Source: Albirhodobacter sp042466415 (lineage in GTDB: Bacteria > Pseudomonadota > Alphaproteobacteria > Rhodobacterales > Rhodobacteraceae). Taken from it: a DNA stretch of 64,000 bases. Location: positions 2,728,001 through 2,792,000 of the forward strand of contig NZ_JAXHCH010000002.1 in assembly GCF_042466415.1 (NCBI RefSeq). Direction: 5' to 3'. Each line of letters begins with the position of its first letter. Position 1 is the stretch's first letter. The notes below the pieces were generated by a model. The model was not told the origin of the DNA, did no database searches, and was given only the letters and a program-made list of their open reading frames with translations. Below are positions 58,303 through 64,000 of the stretch, piece after piece. The translations under genes and the position numbers were made by a program.

Positions 58303-59847
58303 TCAGCGGCTCCGTTTCATTGCCGTTTTGAAATCCGACAGGGCGAACGCGCCGATTTTGGTACCGAAGCCGAAATAGGTCACGATGGCCACGACAATCA
58401 AACCGAGCAGCGCGAGATATCGGATGCCCGACATTTTCAGCCAATCGCCCATCCCCCAAGCCAGCGCATAGCTGACCGCACCCATTACAAGGCTGGCCGC
58501 GATGATGCGCCAAAGCCGCTTGGCAAAGCGCGTATCAAAGGCCGCCGCTGGGCCCATCTGCCGCGAGCCGCGCCGTAGCTGCCAGACCATCGCCCAAGCC
58601 GCAACGGTCGTCGCCACAGGCGCCGCGAGATATCCGATCACGGGGGCGAGCCCGATCGCAAGCACCGCGTTCACCACCAGAGCCACCAGCGCATAGTTGA
58701 ACGGAGAGCGCGTATTCTCACGGGCGAAGAACAGCGGTTGTAACACTTTTTGCATCACGAACGCTGGCAGGCCGAGGCCGTAAATCGCCACCGCCGCCGC
58801 TGTTGCAACGGTATCGGCATGGTCAAACCGGCCACGCTCATAAAGAACGGAGCAAAGCGGCAATGCAATGGCCACCAAGGCGACCGCCGAAGGCACAGTG
58901 AGCGCCAAGGCAAACTCACCCGCGCGCGAGAAGGAATATTGCCCGCCGCTGACGTCATCCGCGCGAAGTTTGCGCGAAAGGTCTGGTAGAAGAACAACGC
59001 CAATCGCGATCCCCACAACCCCGAGCGGCAATTGATAGAGGCGGTCCGCGTAGTTGATCCACGCGATTGCGCCCTCGAAATGCGACGCCACTTGCCGACC
59101 AACGAGCAGGTTTACCTGTACCACGCCCCCCGCCAGCATCGCAGGCCCCGCGACCCGCGCAAGGCGGCGGATGTCGGGTGTGATCCGTGGCAGGCGTGGC
59201 GTGAGGTTAAATCCGGCGCGGCGCGCAGCGATCCAAACCAGCGTCATTTGCGCGATGCCCGCGATCGGCACCGCCCATGCCAGCGCATCGCCAATGGCCC
59301 ATCCGTTTCGCTCTGCGATCAGCATCGCGGCGACAAAGGTAATGTTGAGCAAAAGTGGCGCAGCCGCGGCGGCGGCAAAACGACCCGCCGCGTTGAGCAC
59401 GCCCGACAGCAAAGCCGCGATCGAAATGAATAGAATGTAGGGGAAAGCAATCCGACCGAAGTCGACGGCGAGTGTGAAGCGTTCATCGGCCGCGAAGCCT
59501 GACGCCATCGCGTAAACCAGCCACGGCATCGCGAGCTGTGCGATCAGCGTCAGCGCGATCAGGATCGTCGCCAAGCCCGCCATCGCATCACGCGCAAACA
59601 CTTGCGGATCTTCGCCACCCTCCAGTTTCTTCGAGAAAATCGGCACGAAGGCCATGTTGAAGGCGCCTTCCGCAAAGAAGCGGCGGAACATGTTTGGCAG
59701 AGAAAAAGCGACGAGAAATGCTTCCGCAACTGCGCCCGAGCCGAGATAGGACGCAATCATCACGTCACGAACAAATCCGAGGATGCGGCTAGCGAATGTC
59801 CATCCGCCAACCGTCAGAAACCCTTTAACCAACCGTATCGGCTGCAT
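58303..59847 (-). CDS. murJ: Lipid II flippase MurJ
   Basis: A 514-aa inner-membrane protein of the MOP superfamily with about 14 hydrophobic segments. N-terminal VKGFLTVGGWTFASRILGFV and IASYLGSGAVAEAFLVAFSL, PNMFRRFFAEGAFNMAFVPI, and later VLQPLFFARENTRSPFNYAL match MurJ. It moves lipid-linked peptidoglycan precursor to the periplasmic side. Its start lies directly after the glnD stop with no gap, so it is translated from the glnD transcript. Gene order glnD-murJ is common in alphaproteobacteria. Confidence 0.95.
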   Translation of the reverse strand: MQPIRLVKGFLTVGGWTFASRILGFVRDVMIASYLGSGAVAEAFLVAFSLPNMFRRFFAEGAFNMAFVPIFSKKLEGGEDPQVFARDAMAGLATILIALTLIAQLAMPWLVYAMASGFAADERFTLAVDFGRIAFPYILFISIAALLSGVLNAAGRFAAAAAAPLLLNITFVAAMLIAERNGWAIGDALAWAVPIAGIAQMTLVWIAARRAGFNLTPRLPRITPDIRRLARVAGPAMLAGGVVQVNLLVGRQVASHFEGAIAWINYADRLYQLPLGVVGIAIGVVLLPDLSRKLRADDVSGGQYSFSRAGEFALALTVPSAVALVAIALPLCSVLYERGRFDHADTVATAAAVAIYGLGLPAFVMQKVLQPLFFARENTRSPFNYALVALVVNAVLAIGLAPVIGYLAAPVATTVAAWAMVWQLRRGSRQMGPAAAFDTRFAKRLWRIIAASLVMGAVSYALAWGMGDWLKMSGIRYLALLGLIVVAIVTYFGFGTKIGAFALSDFKTAMKRSR

Positions 59848-62691
59848 TTACCGTCCTGCTCTTTGTGCGCCCGCGTCAATCGCCTCGCGCAGTTTCTTTT
59901 CCAGCATCTCGCGTTTCGCTTTCGCGTGCAGTTTGAGGCCGAACATGTCTTTGACGTAGAACGTATCCACCACCTGTGCGCCAAAGGTCGCGATTACAGC
60001 GGAGGCAATGTAGATGTTGTTGCTCGCAAGCGTTCGCGTCAGATCATAGAGCAGACCGGGACGATCACGGGTATCAACCTCGACGATTGTATAAATCTCG
60101 GAGCCCTCGTTATCGATCATGATATGCGTGGGGAAGCGGAATTCGCGTTCGCGCTTCTTCACCTTATCGCGATCTTTCAGAGCGTCCCGTGCGACAACCT
60201 CGCCGCGCAGTGTTTTTTCGATCATCCCGCGCAGGCGCGTGAGTTTGCTGACCTCGTAGGGATGACCTTCGGCATCTTGAATCCAAAACACCGCCGTCGC
60301 GTAGCCGTCTTTTGACGTATAGGTTCTTGCGTCAACAATATTGGCGCCGACCAGCGCAAGCGCCCCCGCCAAGCGCGAGAAAATACCCGGATGGTCGACA
60401 AGCGCGAAGGCGGCGCGGGTGGCATCGCGGTCGACATCGGGATGAAGATCGATGCGGATCTCGTCATCTTTCAAGCCGCGCACGAGTTTGGCAAAGGTGA
60501 CATGGGTCTCGGAGGGAAGCCCCTGCCAGTAGGTCGGATAGTGGCGCGCAAGCTCGGCCCGACGATCTTTTTGCTCCCAATCCTTAAGCGCAGCGCGCAG
60601 CGCCTTTTTCGCCTCATCCGTGCGCAACTCGCGATTGACGGCCTCCGCACCGCGTTCGAGCACCATCGTCGTCTCGGAATAAAGCTGGCGGAGCAAAACG
60701 GCCTTCCAATTGTTCCAAGTTCCCGGCCCGACGCCGCGAATATCGCAAACCGTCAACACCGTCAGCAAATCGAGGCGCTTTTTGGTCTTCACGAGCTTGG
60801 CGAAATCGCGGATCGTGCGGGGGTCAGACAAATCGCGTTTTTGCGCCACGTCCGACATCAACAGGTGATACCGCACCAGCCATTCCACGGTCTCGCTTTC
60901 TTCGGCAGAAAGGCCAAGTCGCGGTGCCACTTTGCGTGCGATTTGCGCGCCCAGAATTGCGTGATCTTCGGGCCGCCCCTTGCCGATATCGTGCAGGAGC
61001 AGCGCGACATACAGGACTTTGCGGTTAATTCCGTTCTTGAGGATTTCGGAGGAAAGCGGAAGCTCCTCGACCAGCTCTTCGCGCTCGATCTGTGCGAGCG
61101 TCGAGACCACCTGAATCGTGTGCTCATCGACCGTGTAATGGTGATAGACGTTGAATTGCATCATCGCCACAATCGGCTCGAACTCGGGCATAAACGCCGC
61201 CAGCACGCCAAGTTCGTTCATCCGTCGAAGGGCGCGCTCGGGGTTTCCATGTTTGAGCATCAGATCGAGGAAGATGCGTTGGGCCTCGCGGTCGTCGCGC
61301 ATTTCGTCGTCGATCCGGTCGAGGTTGGCGGCCATCATACGCATCGCATCGGGATGGATCAGCATGCCCGTGCGCAGGGCTTCTTCAAAAATACGGAGGA
61401 AGTTGATCCGGTCCGCAAGAAAATCGGCCTCTGAGGTCACGTTGATCCGGCCAATGTCCTCGACATAAGGCGCGCGGAGCTTTTTCTTGCGGCGCAGCAG
61501 GCGTTGCAAGAGCGGGGCCTGCTTGACGTGCCGCGATTCCAGCCCCGCGAGGAAGATGCGCGTCAATTCGCCAACTTTGGTGGCCTCGCGGAAATAATCT
61601 TGCATGAAAATCTCGACATCGCGCCGTCCGGCCCGATCCTGATAGCCCATGCGCCGCGCGACTTCCGGCTGTTGATCGAAGGTCAACGTATCGGTTGCGC
61701 GCCCCGTGATCAGGTGCAGATGGCTGCGCACGGCCCATAGGAAATCTTCGGCGTGATAGAAGGCGGCGTGTTCTTCCGCGGTAAACACCCCGACATCGAC
61801 AAGCTCAACGGCGCGGTCGACGCGGTGCAGGTATTTCGCGATCCAGTAGAGCGTTTGCAGATCCCGAAGACCGCCTTTGCCTTCTTTGACATTGGGTTCC
61901 AGAACGTAGCGCTGGCCGCCTTGGCGCTTGTGACGCTCGGCGCGCTCGTTAAGCTTCGCCTCGATGAATTCGCGGGCCGTGTTTGCAAAGAGCTCGGTCC
62001 ACAAGGTCTCGCGCAGCGTTTGCGCAAGCGGGGCGTAGCCGCCGATGAAACGATGCTCCAACAGGGCGGTGCGGATGGTGTAATCCTCGCGGCCGAGGCG
62101 AACACATTCCGCAACCGTGCGCGAGCTGTGCCCGACCTTCAGTTTAAGATCCCACATCATATACAGCATCGTCTCGATCACGCTTTCAGCCCAAGGTGTG
62201 AGCTTCCACGGAATGAGGAATAGCAAATCGACATCCGAGGAGGGCGCCATCTCTGCGCGTCCGTATCCGCCAACCGCCAGCACCGCGAGCCGTTCGGTCT
62301 CGGTTGGGTTGGGGAGGGGGTGGATCACTTGCGTTGCGATGTCCAAAATCGCGAGAACCGTGCCATCTGTCAGCTGGGAATAGGCGCGCACCGTCTCGCG
62401 GGCGGCGCGCGGATGCGAGGCAAAATGCGCCTCGATCCCGATCATGGCCTCAGCGCGGGCCTCACCCAGCATCTTCACGCTCAACGCCCTGATCTCGCGT
62501 GCGTCGGCGCCATCTGGGATCGCGGCGCGGATGATCTGCGCGAAGTTCGGGCCGAAGATCGCATGCGCGTCCGGGTGCTGCGGCGGGGGAGGGAGGCTGT
62601 CACCTTGCCTGCTGGCGAGCTGTGCGCTCAGGTCGTCCCCTTCACGCGCGGCTGCGGGGATATTTGCGGCTTTGGGAGTGGTGTCAGTCAC
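59848..62691 (-). CDS. glnD: [Protein-PII] uridylyltransferase/uridylyl-removing enzyme
   Basis: A 947-aa nitrogen-status sensor that adds or removes UMP on PII proteins according to glutamine level. Nucleotidyltransferase domain: AVGGYGRAEMAPSSDVDLLF (residues ~130-150, with the G-G..D-x-D triad). Central HD domain: YVALLLHDIGKGRPEDHAIL. Two ACT domains at the C-terminus (LVDHPGIFSRLAGALALVGA; VDTRDRPGLLYDLTRTLASN) sense glutamine. It starts at GTG 62691 with GAGG upstream. The N-terminal ~40 residues include a PPPPQHP stretch. murJ follows without a gap. Confidence 0.96.
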   Translation of the reverse strand: MTDTTPKAANIPAAAREGDDLSAQLASRQGDSLPPPPQHPDAHAIFGPNFAQIIRAAIPDGADAREIRALSVKMLGEARAEAMIGIEAHFASHPRAARETVRAYSQLTDGTVLAILDIATQVIHPLPNPTETERLAVLAVGGYGRAEMAPSSDVDLLFLIPWKLTPWAESVIETMLYMMWDLKLKVGHSSRTVAECVRLGREDYTIRTALLEHRFIGGYAPLAQTLRETLWTELFANTAREFIEAKLNERAERHKRQGGQRYVLEPNVKEGKGGLRDLQTLYWIAKYLHRVDRAVELVDVGVFTAEEHAAFYHAEDFLWAVRSHLHLITGRATDTLTFDQQPEVARRMGYQDRAGRRDVEIFMQDYFREATKVGELTRIFLAGLESRHVKQAPLLQRLLRRKKKLRAPYVEDIGRINVTSEADFLADRINFLRIFEEALRTGMLIHPDAMRMMAANLDRIDDEMRDDREAQRIFLDLMLKHGNPERALRRMNELGVLAAFMPEFEPIVAMMQFNVYHHYTVDEHTIQVVSTLAQIEREELVEELPLSSEILKNGINRKVLYVALLLHDIGKGRPEDHAILGAQIARKVAPRLGLSAEESETVEWLVRYHLLMSDVAQKRDLSDPRTIRDFAKLVKTKKRLDLLTVLTVCDIRGVGPGTWNNWKAVLLRQLYSETTMVLERGAEAVNRELRTDEAKKALRAALKDWEQKDRRAELARHYPTYWQGLPSETHVTFAKLVRGLKDDEIRIDLHPDVDRDATRAAFALVDHPGIFSRLAGALALVGANIVDARTYTSKDGYATAVFWIQDAEGHPYEVSKLTRLRGMIEKTLRGEVVARDALKDRDKVKKREREFRFPTHIMIDNEGSEIYTIVEVDTRDRPGLLYDLTRTLASNNIYIASAVIATFGAQVVDTFYVKDMFGLKLHAKAKREMLEKKLREAIDAGAQRAGR

Positions 62692-62710
62692 GGAACGCCT
62701 ACCTCAATGA

Positions 62711-62737
62711 AAAAGGGCGGGCCCAAGGCCCGCCCTC
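62711..62737 (-). terminator. Terminator of the PBP activator gene
   Basis: On the minus strand a 10-bp stem AGGGCGGGCC/GGCCCGCCCT with a 3-base loop is followed by TTTT. It lies between the lipoprotein gene and glnD. Confidence 0.85.
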
Positions 62738-62760
62738 TCAATAGCGTGTAAATCGGCGTG

Positions 62761-63942
62761 TTAGAACCCCGCGCCACCAAACGAACGCGGCGCTGCCTCA
62801 ACAATCACGGCTTGGCCGTTGCGGATCTCGGCAATCGCCAGCCCGCGCTCGTTGCTGCCATCCGAGCGGAAGCGGAACACGCCGCTCACGCCAACAAAAC
62901 CGGCGTTCTGGGTCAGGGAACCTTGCGTGAAGGCATCACTTCCGCGGGTTTTTGCAAGCGCTGCGATGGCGGAGATACCGTCATAGGCGAGGCCCGAAAG
63001 CGCATGCGGGCTTTCGCCGTAGGCGGCTTGGAAGCGCGCCTCATAGGCCTGCGTCAAGTTCCGATCGGGCATTGCGAACCAACCGCCCTGAAGGCCAGGG
63101 AGTTGCATTGCAGCCGCAGGAATATCCCAGCGCGTCAGGCCGATCAGCTGCGGATTGGGCGATGTGACTCCCTTCGCATTGAGTGCATCCGCAAGGAACG
63201 GGAGCACGTCATCGGTGTTTGAGGTGATGAACACCGCATCCGCCCCGGCAGAGGCCGCAGTCGCGATTTTCGGCGCGGCGGTGCTGACACCGTCTTGCGA
63301 GCGCGGGAAGGATGTGCGCCCAGCGAGGCTTGCGCCCGCGCGTGATACGGCCGCCTCGATCGCGCGTGCACCTGCCTCACCGGCAGGTGTTTGTTCGCTC
63401 ACGACATGAATGCGACGCTTGCCTTGTTTTGCCGCGTAGCTCGCGAGACGTGTCGCGGTATTGGCAAAGGTCGGCCCGAGCACGAAGACGTTTCCGCCCG
63501 CGATATCCGTGTTGTTCGAGAAGGCGAGCACATTCACGCCGCGCGGCGCAACCGCCACGCCTGCCGCATTCGCGGCCTCGCCATGCAGCGGCCCAAGGAT
63601 GATTTTCGCGCCCTCATCGACGGCTTGATTGGCGACTTGTGCCGCCTGCGCAGAGCTGCCGCCGGTGTTATAGACGCGCAGATCGATGTTTACGCCTTTC
63701 TGGTCGGCAACGGCGAGTTCCGCGGCAAGGCGGAGCTGACGCGCCAGCAGCGCTTCGCCCGGATTGGCGGTTCCGCCAGGAACGAGGAGGGCGACTTGCA
63801 CGGGCGTCGAAGGGTCAGTCTTTTGCCCTGATCCGCCGGAACTCGACATGGCGCCGGGCGCGCATGCGACGAGGGCCATTGTCGAAAGTGCTGCGGTGAT
63901 TCGAAGCAAAGGCTTGCGGGCATTGCGTAAAACAGCAAACAT
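62761..63942 (-). CDS. Penicillin-binding protein activator-like lipoprotein (LpoA/LppC type)
   Basis: A 393-aa lipoprotein: signal peptide with lipobox MALVACAPG (lipidated Cys ~27), a Ser/Gly-rich linker, then a type I periplasmic-binding-protein fold starting PVQVALLVPGGTANPGEALL. Segments ILGPLHGEAANAAGVAVAPR, NVLAFSNNTDIAGGNVFVLG and DAVFITSNTDDVLPFLADAL mark the two lobes. The family includes LpoA, the outer-membrane activator of PBP1a, and amino-acid ABC binding proteins; the lone gene with a lipobox favours the former. In related genomes it lies next to rsmI, which would be beyond the window edge. Confidence 0.85.
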   Translation of the reverse strand: MFAVLRNARKPLLRITAALSTMALVACAPGAMSSSGGSGQKTDPSTPVQVALLVPGGTANPGEALLARQLRLAAELAVADQKGVNIDLRVYNTGGSSAQAAQVANQAVDEGAKIILGPLHGEAANAAGVAVAPRGVNVLAFSNNTDIAGGNVFVLGPTFANTATRLASYAAKQGKRRIHVVSEQTPAGEAGARAIEAAVSRAGASLAGRTSFPRSQDGVSTAAPKIATAASAGADAVFITSNTDDVLPFLADALNAKGVTSPNPQLIGLTRWDIPAAAMQLPGLQGGWFAMPDRNLTQAYEARFQAAYGESPHALSGLAYDGISAIAALAKTRGSDAFTQGSLTQNAGFVGVSGVFRFRSDGSNERGLAIAEIRNGQAVIVEAAPRSFGGAGF

Positions 63943-64000
63943 GAACGGGGCCTCTTGGTGATTGAAACAGGGGGCTAGGCCTCGGACCCTATGCGGTCCG
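63943..64000. other. Window-end leader region, no feature assigned
   Basis: The last 58 bases are upstream of the lipoprotein gene. On the minus strand AGAGG lies about 7 bases before its start codon. No further gene can be called before the edge. Confidence 0.4.

Noticed and set aside
60391..61434. 347-codon plus-strand frame opposite glnD
   Set aside because: Same reason: the glnD domains on the other strand explain the open frame.
1..64000. CRISPR arrays, tRNA or rRNA genes, insertion sequences
   Set aside because: No regularly spaced repeats, T-loop (GGTTCRA) segments in intergenic DNA, or transposase-like frames were found by reading both strands.

Overview
This window is chromosomal DNA of an alphaproteobacterium, most likely a marine Rhodobacterales (Roseobacter-group) species. 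The evidence is gene content and order: a TrcR (DUF1013) cell-cycle regulator, COQ9 next to rpsU, a YrhK gene between pheS and pheT, a muramidase/holin pair inside a cytochrome c maturation cluster, a DUF1523 protein, a small PurL, and D-glutamate catabolism genes of the dgcN-dgcA type. The DNA is GC-rich and coding density is high on both strands. I found no rRNA, tRNA, IS element, transposase, CRISPR array or prophage structural gene, so this reads as core chromosome with a few accessory-looking blocks.

Layout. 1-3.7 kb: D-amino-acid catabolism (dgcN cut by the window edge, dgcA, a D-amino-acid aminotransferase) and a convergent N-formylglutamate amidohydrolase-like gene. 3.8-11.1 kb: pyruvate kinase, a small membrane protein, rpmI-rplT, pheS-YrhK-pheT, mscL. 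11.1-20.8 kb: ald with a divergent Lrp-type regulator, trkH, rpsU, COQ9, a quinone oxidoreductase, a secreted RNase T2, trcR, a succinate-semialdehyde dehydrogenase and an L,D-transpeptidase lipoprotein. 21-22.7 kb: panB-panC.

22.8-29.3 kb: a tightly packed six-gene operon of unknown function. It encodes a coiled-coil protein, a 376-aa unknown, an AAA+ ATPase with a large unassigned N-terminal region, a 440-aa unknown, a small two-helix membrane protein and a DUF1523 membrane protein. It ends at a strong terminator and is the best candidate for an undescribed system in the window.

29.3-36 kb: CGFS glutaredoxin and BolA (iron-sulfur partners), purL, a small periplasmic protein, a LysR regulator, two gene-poor gaps and murI. 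36-42.4 kb: argC, ccmE, a GH108 muramidase with a holin, ccmF, ccmH and an enoyl-CoA hydratase. The lysis pair resembles gene-transfer-agent release genes, and the ribosome-binding site of its first gene lies inside a strong hairpin. 42.4-45.3 kb: transaldolase, a membrane-anchored unknown and a sulfotransferase. 45.4-54.3 kb: an acyl-CoA degradation block (gst-fadA-fadB, merR plus a DmdC-like acyl-CoA dehydrogenase, a second MerR, two overlapping hotdog thioesterases). Two palindromes built on TGACG/CGTCA in its promoters suggest MerR control. 54.3-64 kb: a MATE transporter, trpS, a rhomboid-fold protein lacking its catalytic residues, a HAD hydrolase, glnD-murJ and a penicillin-binding-protein activator lipoprotein.

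Several genes share metabolites or processes. MurI makes D-Glu, DgcN/DgcA dispose of it as N-acetylglutamate, and ArgC acts on an N-acetylglutamate derivative. MurI, MurJ, the L,D-transpeptidase, the PBP activator and the muramidase all act on the cell wall. Transcription units are separated by recognisable hairpin terminators. Start sites were refined from Shine-Dalgarno spacing and family N-termini.
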